Positions 43,700 through 55,619 are shown, numbered from the stretch's first letter. The stretch is DNA of 64,000 bases from Spodoptera frugiperda (GCF_023101765.2 NC_064214.1:10732001-10796000); one strand, 5' to 3'. Notes: a model not told the origin generated them from the letters alone. Made by a program: numbers and translations.

Positions 43700-44170
43700 C
43701 TTTACTAGAAAGCTTAGTATCAGCGAAAACGGTCACATAGTTTCACAGCTTACCTATGACACTTCGTAGCATACCTTTATATCACATCTCTGGTTAAAAA
43801 GGACCTTAAAACTAACAATTTCTATCACCATACAAGCTGCATCATGTATCTAACAAAAAGACACAGCAGTACCACCAACCGCTTTTCACAAGACCTTCAC
43901 AGAATGCTATACAGCATCACATTAAGAAAACGACGGCGTCGTAAAACTATTACCTACATACGTCACCTTGAGCCGTCGCCCTGTGTGAACGAGTCATTAG
44001 CACTCACTTATTACTTTGCAGTCCCCTCTAGTATTTGTTACTTAGTGGAATATTACGACTATTGTAAAAGTTTTATGACAATGTTTTGAATGAGTATTGG
44101 TGTGATATTAGTAGTATTGGTATATTTCTGGTAGTGCTAGTGTTCCTAGCTGATTGCAAAATACTATGAT
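43700..44170. other. Skew-switch unit 41
   Basis: A/C-rich 43790-43920, core 43925-44000 (GAAAACGACGGCGTCG), G/T-rich 44040-44165 (TATTGGTGTGATATTAGTAG). Confidence 0.5.
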
Positions 44171-44820
44171 ACATAATAACATAATCATATTATCTTTGGG
44201 TTTAAGAGGGTGTTAATTAGATGTGATACAAATATAGAGTAAATTTCGATTTACAACTAAGACATGTTCAGTATTGATAAAGTTTAGGGTCATACAGACC
44301 CTAGATATTATAGTCGAATGTCAAATACTCGCTCCTGTTGTGCTCAAGAAGACCGTCAGAATATTGCTGCTCTTATTAGTTACGCCATAAGTGTAAATTG
44401 TAGATTATTAAGGCGGGATATTTACCATGTTTATTTATGTCTACGAGTTTCCGATATTTCGGCACTGTCTTAAGTTCTAATGTTAGTGTTAGTGACTATG
44501 TTATTTTAAAAACTTATAAATTGTTAATGTTGAGATTTCAGTTAGTTTCTTTTAAACGCCAAAAGACTCTCACATCGTCCTTCAGATTTCTTTACTGAAC
44601 ATACATATAATTAGGGCATTTAAATACATTGTTTGCTATCAAGAACAAGCTTCAAATCGTTTAACTGCACGCTACGACATCGATTTGCTAGTCAATGTAA
44701 GGGGAGGATAGAAAATGTATTCAATTAATTTAATTGAACAAGAACTTCTTTACTCACCTTGAAAACGTCTCTGCTTTTTCCTGATATTAGCATTGTAAGG
44801 AGTAATATAGAATATAGACC
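44171..44820. other. Low-copy non-coding stretch
   Basis: TTCCGATATTTCGGCACTGT near 44450 resembles a common insect repeat word, but the flanks do not extend the match. No gene seen. Confidence 0.35.
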
Positions 44821-44973
44821 AACTAGGTTCTGCCAGCGGCTTTGCCCCTGTTCCCGTGGGGTAAAAAGTATCCTATCACCCAAGTCGGCTCATACTCTGC
44901 CTATTTCATCAAAATGCCTTCAGCGTGATTGACAGAAATTCAATCAAACAAACTTTACCATAATAATATTAGT
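44821..44973 (-). mobile_element. Dispersed repeat (family F)
   Basis: AACTAGGTTCTGCCAGCGGC, GTTCCCGTGGGGTAAAAAGT, CTATCACCCAAGTCGGC and CAGCGTGATTGACAG, then an AAACAAACTTTACCATAATA end. Reverse relative of 27783-27970. Confidence 0.75.
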
Positions 44974-45159
44974 GTGATACGATTTTATGCAAACTTTGAT
45001 GTTTTTGAAGTTAAATTATGTGTGTCTTTTACTCTCTTTAATATGCTCAGGTCCTTCCTCACACTTTTTCTTTATCATTCTCCCCCTCAGCAGTTCAATT
45101 TTGAATCCAACATTTTAATTCAGCTAGGTTTTTAAGTCAGTTATTCTAATTATTATATG

Positions 45160-45700
45160 CACCAATAAGACTTATCATCCCACAAATCAAACAGAACTCA
45201 TGAGAAATTGAAGGAACTCTCCCAAATTCCACAAATCAAGTTCCAAAATATATAAACCAAATTCCACAAATCAAAATCCTAATACCTATATCAGATTTTT
45301 TACACCATATTCTGTCAAGGACATCACTTCTCTCCTACCATACATATAAATATGAAGCTTCACTAAACCCTTCACTTCACCAATCTGCATATGATTGATG
45401 AAATTCTCAACCATTCATTTGTCTTCAGTTACCGACTTTAATTGGTCTCTGATTGCTTCCAAGGTTCCTCCGAGGTTGCAGTGTGAACTTGATATCATAA
45501 GTGGTCCATTCTTTATTGGCTTGTTATACTAAGTTGTGGAGGTCTTCGTCTATTGTGTGAACCTCAATAGGATTTTGATATAGTAGTTGAAAGTGTATCT
45601 ATTATTCAAGATGGTTTGATGTTTGTTTTAAAAATAATGAGAGGTGTTGTGTAATTGACTTATTAGTTATTGGCGTATTTTTTATTTCTTAATTCTTTGA
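45160..45700. other. Skew-switch unit 42
   Basis: A/C-rich 45175-45420, containing the word CCACAAATCAA three times (about 45180, 45230, 45276); core 45430-45490; G/T-rich 45500-45670. Confidence 0.55.
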
Positions 45701-45747
45701 TGTCTTCTAAATGTATTCTATTTGAAAAACTATAATAGTTTCTTGTA

Positions 45748-45864
45748 TTTCATGGGACCTATAACACAAATGGAGAAAAGTGGGTGTACATTGTAAAGCA
45801 GCAGTACGTGCCGTAATGTGCACCTTTGCCTAGCCCCTCGGTGACAAAAGGTAATTACAACCAA
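45748..45864 (+). mobile_element. Family D SINE, 3' half only
   Basis: CATGGGACCTATAACACAAA, AGTGGGTGTACATTGTAAAG, GTGCACCTTTGCCTAGCCCC, ending near GTAATTACAACC. The 5' tRNA-like half is absent. Confidence 0.75.
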
Positions 45865-45989
45865 AACCCTTAAATAATGTTTCTCTAAGGACTAGCTTTG
45901 CAGATATCTAGACGAAGTCAATAACTAAACATGGGTACCGTATTTATTTGTAATATCTATCATATTTGCTCTTCACAAAATTATATACT

Positions 45990-46260
45990 CGACGAAATTT
46001 TATTTCCACTACCACCCAAGTAAAAGCCCCAACAGACGACTCAACAGATGCCATACCATAACCGTTTGTCCAAACAACGCACAACCCCCGTGGTTGACAA
46101 CGCATCATGCGCCGACCACTGTAAACAGCGTTTATTATCACGATCGTAAAACGCAGCGTTTATTAGCGCAGTGTGGGTGGTCCCTTACAGTTCATGTGAA
46201 CAAATTATGAGGTTATGAAGGGAGCGAGTGGTTGATGGTGATGGAAAACTAGGTTTTAGT
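45990..46260. other. Skew-switch unit 43
   Basis: A/C-rich 45995-46090, core 46090-46190 with two copies of CAGCGTTTATTA (46126-46137, 46154-46165) and CGATCG, short G/T-rich arm 46180-46250. Confidence 0.5.
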
Positions 46261-46408
46261 TTCACTCGCTTCGCTTTAAATTCGCTATCGTATTGTTTTC
46301 ACTTGGCTTCGGAAACTTGTATCTAAACTTCAGAACGGGCCTGATGACGGCGAACAAGGGCAGAACAAGGTCCATGCGTACAATGTGTCGTGTTCTCAAA
46401 GAGCCTTA

Positions 46409-46504
46409 ATGGGTTACCGGAGCGGGAGAGTAACGGGGTGGGAACTCCTTTTCGCTTCATCCAAGGCAGGAAGAAGTCACAGGATGACTTACCCCTTCAA
46501 AAAC
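46409..46504 (+). mobile_element. Family A SINE-like copy, internally deleted
   Basis: GGGTTACCGGAGCGGGAG, GTAACGGGGTGGGAACTCC, CTTTTCGCTTCATCC, GGAAGAAGTCACAGGATGA and CCCC with a short A tail. The AGTCAGTAAGAGTC segment is missing. The 60-codon frame from 46385 crosses it. Confidence 0.75.
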
Positions 46505-46969
46505 CAAGCAGAAAAGGAAAAAAAACAAAATGTTAAATATATTTATTTGAAAGCAATATCAGTTTAAAGAAGCAAAAAAGAAAAACAAAACAATGCCAAT
46601 AAATAAAAAGCACTAAAACGCTTTAAAAATTGTTCGGCTAGCTAAAACACCGCAGGTTACACACTCGCTGTTCTACTGGCCCTACGACAGGAATAGCCGA
46701 TGACTATCAAGTGTTTAGATTTAGTATTACGGACGCAAATAACTTGCCTGTAGTAATTAGGCGAATTAAGGCATTCTATAGTTCTTCAGTACTTTATCTA
46801 TCAAAGTGTCTAAACTATCTTGAGTGATGGTATTTTACATTCTTTCTACAATTTGAAAGAAATTAAAACCATTCAGGAGTTTATTTTAACTTTCTTTAGT
46901 TGAGTTTTATACTTTAAATTATATTATACAATTGTGATAAGACATACATAAATGTTCAACGCAACAATC
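46505..46969. other. Low-copy non-coding stretch
   Basis: A-rich from 46505, with a small GC-richer patch at 46650-46700. No G/T arm follows, so it is not scored as a skew unit. Confidence 0.4.
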
Positions 46970-47720
46970 ATAAATAATTGCTATACTATTTTCTTTTATA
47001 ACTACAAACTTTTTTCTAATAATGTCAATACCTAACATGACCAAACGCATCAGTGGCGCCACCTACGAAACGCAAAAATAAAAACATTAAACATCTTCAT
47101 CACTTAAATAAATCTCGAAGCGAAACGATCAAACCCAACCCTACGTAGATTCTCAAACATAGTCATATATCCGACACTTAGTTTAGATCGAACATCCCAA
47201 TCACAGTCAGTAGCAGATAGTCGACAATCAATAACAATCCAATATCAATTAAAGGCACAGTTAACCCCTGATCTTAGATATCCCTCCTCACTTTAGGATA
47301 CCGTCACACTAACGAGTTGAACTACGCTTTCTGGACAACCGAAAATCACCGAAAACCGAACCTTAACACAACAGCAATAAGGATTTGAACACAGCATATA
47401 TTGAGTATAATAAATATACTGCCCGATTTTATAGGGACAATTAAGCAAGTTTTATAGTTTTATAACACGGTCGCTCGCTGTCAACTTCTGAGAAAATGGT
47501 GTTAGTTGCGAGGGATTGTCATTAAGGATTGTAAAGGAGACGACAGTATCGTTACGAGTATTATAATGAACGACAGTTTATGGCTGACAGTGTACCTCGT
47601 GCCTTAGATGGCTTGGAGACCTTTATTTTGGTTCTGGCTCCTGGTATTGTTAATCGTGAGATGTTTGTACGTATATATCTCGTGAACGACTGTATGGTCT
47701 TTGATTGATTCTTATTTTGA
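46970..47720. other. Skew-switch unit 44, long arms
   Basis: 47221-47280 plus 47341-47400 counts A54 C28 G14 T24, and 47641-47700 counts A13 C8 G15 T24. The A/C arm is about 430 bp long. The centre is at 47410-47530 (CACGGTCGCTCGCTG). Confidence 0.55.
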
Positions 47721-47732
47721 CGTGTTTGCTGT

Positions 47733-47837
47733 ATATACATTCATAACCTCACGCCTGTCTCCCGTGCGGGTAGGCAGAGACAATGGAACGCCAATCACTA
47801 CCAGTCCTACATACATTCGCGTCATCAACAGTCATCA
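47733..47837 (+). mobile_element. Family C repeat, extended copy
   Basis: CATTCATAACCTCACGCCTG, CTCCCGTGCGGGTAGGCAGA, CAATGGAACGCCAATCACTA, then ACATACATTCGCGTCATCAA. Together with the reverse copy at 50981 it shows that family C extends about 45 bp beyond the short core. Three overlapping frames here are incidental. Confidence 0.75.
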
Positions 47838-48179
47838 GTCTTTTCATGCATGCTCGTTGGTTAAGGGTACTTTTATATTGCGAAAATTTAAAAATAAATA
47901 AAGATAAAGTCGATAAAGATCCTAAGCAATCCAAAGACATGCCTTTGAAAAGGGATTCAGTGTTAATTGAAAACATCCAAATTATTTTAATCAACTCTAT
48001 TTTCGTATTGGTCAGCTTCTATTCTGTTTGTGAGTATTTTTCATCTACTAAAGCGTTCTACTCAATAATTTATTCAAAACAAAGTTCTCAAGCATATTTA
48101 AATCATAGGGCTTAAGCCGACAGTATCACCCTGGGCAGATACGATCTCAAGATACGAATGCGATGACATGCGTAGGAGC

Positions 48180-48500
48180 ATACTACACTAATTTAACTTA
48201 ATTTCCCCATTCAACCTTAACATAACGCACATAAAACTCAATTTCAAACAACCTCCTCAAGCTCTAGGAGAAAATTTTCTTAGATGAATCATTTTTGCAC
48301 CAGCACTTGGAATATAAACCTTAATCTTTATAAAATAAAATATATTTCAGTAAATCAAAACAGTCTTTCACAGATTCACGGTTTCGCACGACAATATTGT
48401 CAGTGCGGTTAGCATACACCTTATGATGAAGCTCATAAAGTTGATTGTGCTTTGTTTTTTTATTGTTTTGAGTTTTCAAAGAAGGTAGTGTTGCTTTCGG
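48180..48500. other. Skew-switch unit 45
   Basis: A/C-rich 48180-48270, centre 48370-48420 (CGGTTTCGCACGACAA), G/T-rich 48420-48500. Confidence 0.4.
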
Positions 48501-48707
48501 CGCTTGGGCACGACGTCCCCAGTAGGCACACATGTGACGTGTATCACAAACGGCTGTTTTCATCTCTGTAATATATTTCTACGTAATTTGCCTGATAATA
48601 GATGCTCAGTGCAAAAACCGAGTATAGAAAACTGACATCATCATGTATCAAATTATGTCGTGGCGGCAAGGAGACCTCTTCATGAATGAGGGTATGGGTT
48701 TGAAACC

Positions 48708-48968
48708 ATCACCTGTTGGTAAGCAATCTACGCCGCTCATGCGGATACCCAAAACACCAGAAGCGTTACAAGTGTGTTGCCGGCCTTTTGAGAGTTTAGA
48801 ATTTAAGGGTTGAAGGGAATCGGGGATTAGGAAAGGGAGAGGGGTAATTAGACCTCCGGTAACCTCACACCACACATTGCAAGCGTTGTTTCACATCGGT
48901 TTTCTGTGAGGCCATGGTATCACTCCGGTCGAGTCGGCCCATTCGTGCTGAAGCATGGCTCTCCCATA
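48708..48968 (+). mobile_element. Family B dispersed element, 5' end lost
   Basis: CACCTGTTGGTAAGCAATC, AACACCAGAAGCGTTACAAG, GTTGCCGGCCTTTTGAGAG, CCTCCGGTAACCTCACACC, TTTTCTGTGAGGCCATGGTA and TGAAGCATGGCTCTCCCA. Confidence 0.8.
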
Positions 48969-49499
48969 CAGGCTCATAGTTCAATAGTGTCACAGGCTAT
49001 TGCCCTTTCATGTAGAAGAGAACTGTAGCACTACGGCTAATGATGATGACAATTCACTAACCAATAAATAAAAATGGCGCCGTCTCGTATATGTAACATA
49101 CTGGAACTCACATCCGCAATTTCTAAAGTGACTATAAAATGGAAAGTGGCGAAGATATTAAATCAGCCAAGGTGGCAATAAACAGCTGTGTTCTCTAAAT
49201 GAACGGTAAAGTCATATACTCGACTAATTGGTCACTTGTAATTAGCAGTTACTTCTATGATTTAGGACTCCAATTTGATTAGTGTTATGCATATTCCATA
49301 CATTTCGTAAGTGTGAAATTGCTTGAGTCTTCCCACCTGATCAGTAATGCTAATTAAGTCATTAGGTAAGAAACTTTTGCAGTTGAATCTATAGCAATCT
49401 TCTATGGAACAATCAGGGATGACGGCTCTTAACTTCCGAAACAAAGGCAAAGCTACTCATATGGAATAACGCCCACTCTTCTTCAGTAACATTCAATTT
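48969..49499. other. Low-copy non-coding stretch
   Basis: AAAATGGC at 49071-49078 followed by GCCGTCTCG. A weak compositional change only. No gene recognised. Confidence 0.4.
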
Positions 49500-49930
49500 T
49501 ATACATAATTATAGATTATGAAAATTCACCAAAAATTCGCGCGATTCGATAACTAAAACATGCAATCCTTTGCTTGTCACACACATTATAAGCACAGGTC
49601 TGTTCGAATATTCAAACGATGAATTCAAAAATTAAAAAGGAATACACACATTAATAAACGGGTCATGTAAACTTCTCAGTCCACAGACTAATTAATAATA
49701 GACCTGCAACATAAAGACAATGACACAGAGAGCCCCGGGCATTACCGGGTTCCGTATTAACTGTCAAACACACGCTTCTAGGTTATAGTTGCGAGGGGAA
49801 GGGGTAACAAAGGGTTAGTTCGGCAATGAGTTCGAAGGAGGGACCAAGTTTTTAATTAGTTGTGGAACATTAATAACTGATTGACTGGGTTCTAAATGTT
49901 TTGGAATAAAATTATTTCTATGTTTTTATT
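49500..49930. other. Skew-switch unit 46
   Basis: A/C-rich 49540-49730, core 49720-49800 (AGAGCCCCGGGCATTACCGG), G/T-rich 49790-49930. Confidence 0.55.
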
Positions 49931-50049
49931 TTGAGATCTAGATTCGGGTTTTTATACTTAATCTTAACTAAGCTGTGTGACGGCCCTTTATATTTTCAAG
50001 ACTGTCTAGAAGAAATATATCTTTCTATACAGCAACAGCCTGTGTGAGC

Positions 50050-50343
50050 CATAAGTGACTACTGCTGAGCAAAGACCTCTTCTCACACAGAAAAGGTTTG
50101 AGCATTAATCACCACGCTTGTTCAATGCAGGTTGGCGATTTCAAACTTATAATTAGAAATTATAAGCTTAGGTTTCCTCACGATATTTTCCTTCACCATT
50201 TGTCAGTGGTATCTAAGTAATTTTAACAAGTACGTATAACTCGGAAGAAATCACGTTGGTACTTGCCGTTAGTAAGTTTCGAACCTGCGACCTCATGAGA
50301 GGCATGAGAAGCGGGCTTAGACCTCTGGGACACCACGACTCAT
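50050..50343 (-). mobile_element. tRNA-derived SINE (family I), near full length
   Basis: Reverse: CTGCTGAGCAAAGACCTCTT, ACCACGCTTGTTCAATGCAG, GGTTTCCTCACGATATTTTC, CTTCACCATTTGTCAGTGG, a box-B complement (TTCGAACCTGCGA), and the tRNA-like head complement ending CACCACGACTC. About 290 bp. A common lepidopteran SINE layout. Confidence 0.85.
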
Positions 50344-50419
50344 CAACGACGTTTTCATCAAAATTTTATTTTTGGTAACCCTTGCCAACACTCATAGTTG
50401 TTAATGTAGAATTGCAAAG

Positions 50420-50740
50420 CTAAAATCGATGGATAAGATTTAAAAAAAAAAACACATAAAATATGACATATAACGTAACCCTAAAACACACACAGAACAT
50501 TTAATTATTGCTAAACCAATAACCAAACCAAATAAAACGTTAATAAAAATGAAATGTAAAATATAAATATATATTATGTGTTACATAAACAAACGGGTTC
50601 GACCTGACCATCAGTTGACACATAGCCGACGGGCGACGGGTAGCTTCTCTGCAGTAAAAGTTGTTTAGAACATCCCAAGCATACGAGATATATGTCGTGA
50701 CTTAAGGTGGTGGTCTAAGTTATAAACTGAGAGACTGACT
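50420..50740. other. Skew-switch unit 47
   Basis: A/C-rich 50440-50560, core 50590-50650 (GCCGACGGGCGACGGG), G/T-leaning 50660-50740. Confidence 0.45.
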
Positions 50741-50980
50741 CAAATGGTCATAATAAAGTTCCATACATAGGTATAAAGAAAAAATTCTATCATATATAAG
50801 ACAAGATTTCAAGTAGGTTAACGTAAATAAGTTTTTGAACTTTATGTAACTATTTTTAATAAACACCAAAAATTTTTTTGGAAAACCGACAAAGTTAATA
50901 CAATTTTACTTTGTGATGTAATGTAGGTACACGCGCCGCCATTCAGATTATTCTTTAAATTAACTGATAATAGTATTGTT

Positions 50981-51070
50981 GATGAAGCGAAAGAGGTATG
51001 TAAGATTCGTAGCAATTGACGTTCCATTGTCTCTGCCTACTCCCATGGGAGACAGGCCTGAACTTATGTT
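50981..51070 (-). mobile_element. Family C repeat, extended copy
   Basis: GATGAAGCGAAAGAGGTATG, GACGTTCCATTGTCTCTGCC, TACTCCCATGGGAGACAGGC in reverse. Confidence 0.75.
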
Positions 51071-51370
51071 TGAATAGAATCAAACTTTTAAACATAAACA
51101 ATATCTTTGTCATAAAAATCATAACCAACAGTAATACAATCTTTCACGTCTCGCTTCCTCTACTCACTTGTATCCCACGCCAACGATCTGACCTCTTGAC
51201 AGGCCAGCTTCCAAATAGTAGACAGATTAATTTAGCCATCATTACGCGCCTCAAATCATTCTCATCATCAAATCACTCCTCACGACTACTTCGGATGAGA
51301 CTTTCATATGTCCGGGTCTAGTAGCGGGTTTTTAGAACATTTCGTTTACGTTCAAATGAAACTTTGTATG

Positions 51371-51632
51371 TGTGGGAAAGCCATACTAGGCAAGCATGGG
51401 CCGGCTCGACCGGGGTGACACTATGGCCTCACAGAGAACCGACGTGAAACAACGCTTGCGTTGTGTGAGTGAGGTTACCGGAGGCCCAATTACTCCCCTT
51501 TCTAATCTTCCTAATCCCCGATTCCCCAATAACCCTTTAATTCCTAACCCCCAAAAGGCTAGCAAAGCACTTGTAATGCCTCTGGTGTTTTGGGTGTCCA
51601 TAGGCGGCGGCGATTGCTTACCATCAGGTGAT
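51371..51632 (-). mobile_element. Family B dispersed element, near full length
   Basis: Reverse: GGGCCGGCTCGACCGGGGTG, CTATGGCCTCACAGAGAACC, GACGTGAAACAACGCTTGCG, GAGGTTACCGGAGGCCC, AACCCCCAAAAGGCTAGC and GGCGGCGGCGATTGCTTACC. The longest frame in the window (137 codons, 51386-51799, minus) starts outside the element and reads through it, so it is not a gene. Confidence 0.85.
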
Positions 51633-51829
51633 ATTTTTTTGCAATTTATGTTTATTTTATTGCTAGGACTTAGTTCTAGCTGTGGTTGTTGTAGTTTGTT
51701 CTTATTTCTTGCCATTTTTTTCTGAGTAATATCAGACACAGATAACAAACTGTCATAAATTACAAAATGATCGATGATGTACCCGAAATGTATGTCCAAC
51801 TTTTATGGGAAAGGGAGAAAGAAAGTATT

Positions 51830-52388
51830 GATACTAATAATAGAGCCAAAATCAAAATAACAACTCTAAAAAACAAATATTCTACCAACTGTACCAAAAG
51901 CCCGCAAGGAGAGAAATGTTTTCTACGAAACAGATGTAGAAAATCCGATAACCGATAAACCACATAAGTCACTGATCAACAACTGGCAAATAATATGCAA
52001 ACTATTACTTATGAATTTATAACCACCAATATCTTGAGGCGACGTCTCCATAAAAGGCCCCCAAATATATGGCCAAAGAAAAAGTGACAGACGGTTCTAT
52101 CAAAATTTTAATAATAGTGTCTGTCCACATGGTCTAAAATCTGGCCACCGATTCAATATGGTCAATGAACCCAGACGTTATGATATAGACTTCCTATGAA
52201 GTGGTAATTACTGTTTAATACTAGGTTTATAGTCAAAAGGGGATATGATCTGGCTTCGGTAGATCATTCGAGTATCATTTATTAATGTCTATTCATGATG
52301 ACTTGTATTGGATTTGTCCTACTTATTGTGTTGCGGTTCTTTATTTTGATTTTGAGTTTGAATGAAATAGATGTTAAGTTTAGTTAAG
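51830..52388. other. Skew-switch unit 48, broad
   Basis: A/C-rich 51830-52080, diffuse centre 52030-52200, G/T-rich 52200-52388, up to the family F copy. Confidence 0.45.
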
Positions 52389-52560
52389 ACTAGCTTCTGC
52401 CACTGGGTTTCATCGCGTTCCTGTGGGATAGTAATAGTATCTTATCACCCAAGTCAGCTCAGGGTATGAGCGTACCAAAATTCAACAAAGTCCGTTCAAC
52501 AGTTTCATCGTGATTGACGGACAAACATCCAAGCAAACAAACTTTAAATTCAACAATTCA
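52389..52560 (-). mobile_element. Dispersed repeat (family F)
   Basis: ACTAGCTTCTGCCACTGGGT, GCGTTCCTGTGGGATAG, CACCCAAGTCAGCTCAGGG, CCGTTCAACAGTTTCATCG and TGATTGACGGACAAACATCC. Well preserved. Confidence 0.8.
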
Positions 52561-52734
52561 AGTTATTAATACAGCAACATGACATCATGACTTGTCATCT
52601 TAAAGGTAGCATAATTTCATTTTTCTAGAACTGTTTTTTAGAATACTCCTTGAAGCCCAAATGACTACATTCGTAAAAAAAATAAAAGAAAATCGTTTCT
52701 GCGCTTCGCCATAAGTATTCATACATTATTGTTT

Positions 52735-53000
52735 TATTTTCTGCCCCTAATCATTCAATTTCATATCATTCTTACTCTCTCTTACACATTCACAACAACA
52801 ATTAATTTCATCATACACAAATTTCTCCATACTCCAAAAAGCCAGGTTGACAGTAAATAAGTATCAAGATCGCAATATCCCCGAAGAAGTGGCTGATAAT
52901 GATCAATCATATTTGAGCTGAGTATATTAAGTTGTCAGTCACGAGGGGCCTTAAAGGTGCTCCTTTAATGTCCTGACAAGCGTCAAAAACGTACATTTAT
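52735..53000. other. Skew-switch unit 49, weak right arm
   Basis: C/A/T-rich and nearly G-free 52740-52850 (TTACACATTCACAACAACAA), then a G-richer right side at 52880-53000. Confidence 0.4.
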
Positions 53001-53330
53001 GCTCTTTTATCTTTAGTAAGTAAGTAGATCTTAATGTTTTTACTAAGATCAAATTATAGAATGCACTGCCTCAAGGGATCGTTGCAAGGTCGTTGGTAAA
53101 GTGCAAATAGTGTAAGGAGATTCTTTCATAACTTTAGCCATCAAAATCTGCAATAAAAAGGTTGTTTCATCATTTTCATCTTGTCAGCTATAAGACGTCA
53201 TCGCCTGAAGATAGGCCACCCGCAATTATGGGTTGAAAAGATGGTTTAGTGTTTAGAAATTAGGCAACGGCGTTTGTGCATCAATCTTGAGGTTTGTTTT
53301 TGAGCACAATTATAAGAAAATGCTGCAACC

Positions 53331-53500
53331 TGTGGCTTCCGTACAAGGGGTCTCGAGTTTGATTCCCGGGTCGGACAAAGTGTTACTTAGATTTTTCGGT
53401 TTTTCGAAAATATCTCAATAGTAGCATGGAGTCTGGAATTATGTCCAGTATATGGCAATAAGCTCCACCTCTATTACATGGGACTTATAACACAAATGGT
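53331..53500 (+). mobile_element. Family D tRNA-SINE, 5' head eroded
   Basis: ACAAGGGGTCTCGAGTTTGA and TTCCCGGGTCGGACAA (box B at 53354-53366), TAGCATGGAGTCTGGAATTA, TATGGCAATAAGCTCC, TATTACATGGGACTTATAAC. Box A is degraded. Confidence 0.85.
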
Positions 53501-53619
53501 AAAAAATAAAGCCATTTGATGTACGATCATACGAGATTATTCTTGTGACTGTTTTTCTTGTCTTTCTTCTAAAAGTTAACGGTACTTTTCCGACCATTTC
53601 TAAAAGACTAGAAATGGTC

Positions 53620-54060
53620 TGACAAGTGGATACTAAAAAAAGATATCCTTACAAACACTCAACAACATCGCTATATCTCGCAACATTTCCCAACTTAAAA
53701 TCAAAAATTCAATTTTTCCGACCACCTGACGTAATATCGGACATTTTTATTATTCTCTCAGTCAAGCTGTCGATAGCAAACAAAGCGGATGTCGGTACAC
53801 GACAGTTTGACACTGGAAACGTGAAAAGTGAAAAAAAAACCGTATCACCCAGCGTGAGTTTTGGGGCTTGGGGGTCGATTGTCAAATGTTCCCTCGGGGT
53901 GAGTTGGTTGTTAATAAATGTTTTTCTGGTTATTTCATAAATGGTTTCGTGTAGTTTTTTTTATTAATAATTTAGTTGGATTTTGAACTAGGTGTTTAAA
54001 TTACTTTGTGACTTTAATGCTAAGTACTAGGGACAGATTTTACCGAACGTGGAGAGGTAG
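53620..54060. other. Skew-switch unit 50
   Basis: A/C-rich 53625-53740, core 53750-53890 (GGATGTCGGTACACGACAG), G/T-rich 53890-54060. The 104-codon frame 53626-53940 crosses it and matches nothing known. Confidence 0.55.
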
Positions 54061-54647
54061 AAAGTAGAATTTTAATTAAGTAAGTAATTGTAAATTTGTA
54101 TTCTTAACCAGTTTCATAAGTTGTGTTTCTCTTGAAATAAATGCTTTGACTTTGACAGAATTTCAAGCATTTTGGCTGCAAATAAAAACCTAGTAAGTGT
54201 AGTAGTCCTGAGAGATAAGCAGCGTGATTTACAATACAATATTATGAGTAACTTTTAGGTCCATTTTGTATGACCACTGAGCTGGTTTCGGCATTTCTTC
54301 TCAGAGTAGTCCGATACGAAATGCCGGCCTCATCTAGTTATTATAGAGATTGACGCGTAAAAGTGTTATCTTGTAACCAATTTGCAAAAATCAATATAAT
54401 TTATCATTTATAGTTAAAATTAAACAGTCATAAATTAATAATTATTTTAGAATTATCTTCTGAATATATATGTCCCTATGCTAATTATGACAATGAAGGA
54501 ACATTTAGCCTGCAGTACTAATAAATCCGTGACCAATGCGTGGGCGCAGGCCAGACATAATCTGTATGGTATAAAATATACCTACCTATATTAAAATGTA
54601 TTTAACATACTGTATTATTGTTTTGTTTCTGTATTGATGATTGCTAA
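54061..54647. other. Low-copy stretch with a hairpin word
   Basis: CGGCATTTC (54290-54298) and GAAATGCCG (54318-54326) form a 9-bp stem around a 19-nt loop. The flanking wording (GAGCTGGTTTCGGCATTTCT) resembles a repeat, but I could not place it. Confidence 0.4.
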
Positions 54648-54705
54648 TGTGACTGTTTAGTAGGATGTTTCGAGTTCGATTTCCGTGCAAAGAAAAATAT
54701 TTTTA
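54648..54705 (+). mobile_element. Family H tRNA-SINE, small fragment
   Basis: Box-B-like GAGTTCGATTTCC at 54672-54684, then GTGCAAAGAAAAATATTT. The rest is lost. Confidence 0.5.
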
Positions 54706-55295
54706 ATTTGGTTGATTTTGTGCTTCATATACTGTAAGAAATTTTCACCCACCATATTACGTAATGGGTTTAACATTAGGCGAAAAATTTAACTCAAGAA
54801 TCGAACGTATGAACTCCTATTTATAATATCAACTACACCAACACTGAGAAAAGATTTTTTATTAATAAATTCTATAATAATTTGCCGGATGGACGTCGAC
54901 GCATCAGACAAGACCCCGTTAAGCGATAATAATCTTCATTGCATCCTAGATAAGAATCATAACACGAGTACTCAAAGCCACCTTACAATGTTCACAAATG
55001 AATTGCAAAAAACAATCTTATTGCAACGAAATAAAGACGTAATCAAATTCAAATTGCTAGTTTTGTGCCAAAATATGTTCAATTACAATAGAAAATGATA
55101 CTTTACAACGATTTAAAGGATGCATCAACCTTTTTGAGAATCAGAGCGAGACTTAAAGATTAACATGCGTGTAAACCACTTTACAGAGACCTCTATGATA
55201 TGTACATTTTGTTGACTTTTGGAGGTTTGAACATATCATGTTATACTGGTGTCTTATGATTGTGTAAATATTGTTTTATTGTGGTCTACAAGATA
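54706..55295. other. Low-copy non-coding stretch
   Basis: Holds a 69-codon frame (54889-55098) with mixed polar composition (begins MDVDASDKTPLSDNN). I recognise no family and see no supporting splice or promoter structure. Confidence 0.4.
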
Positions 55296-55373
55296 GGTGT
55301 AGTGGCTGGGTGAGCGACTGTGCAGTATGGTTTCGTGGGTTCAATTCTCACACGGAACAAAGATTTGTGTAGT
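55296..55373 (+). mobile_element. Family H tRNA-SINE head
   Basis: Box-A-like GTAGTGGCTGGGTGAGCGAC and box-B-like GGGTTCAATTCTCAC, then GGAACAAAGATTTGTGTAG. It ends where a family B element starts, so one inserted next to or into the other. Confidence 0.8.
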
Positions 55374-55375
55374 TC

Positions 55376-55601
55376 TTTTATAGTATAAGCCGTAAGGTAA
55401 GCAATCGCCTCCGTCCGTGGACTCCCGAAACAACCAACTGCGTTACCGGCCTTTTGGGGACTAGGAATTTAAGGGTGGTTGAAAAATCGGGAATTGGGGG
55501 GGGAGGGAATTGGGCCACCAGTAATCTCACACAAAGCAAGCGTTGTTGTCTATGAAGCCGTGGTATCAGTCAAACAGGCCCATTCGTGTGGCTCTCTCAC
55601 A
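55376..55601 (+). mobile_element. Family B dispersed element with internal deletions
   Basis: TATAGTATAAGCCGTAAGGT (a deletion joins AAGCCG directly to GTAAGCAATCG), CGTTACCGGCCTTTTGGGGA, a G10 run at 55497-55506, GGGCCACCAGTAATCTCACA and GCCCATTCGTGTGGCTCTC. Confidence 0.8.
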
Positions 55602-55619
55602 CTTAATGTGCGTCCCAAA

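Noticed and set aside
44440..44475. TTCCGATATTTCGGCACTGT as a transposon fragment
   Set aside because: Only about 20 bases resemble a repeat I remember, and the flanks give no support.
51386..51799. 137-codon open frame on the minus strand, the longest in the window
   Set aside because: Most of it reads through a family B dispersed element. The same wording occurs in eleven other copies with broken frames.
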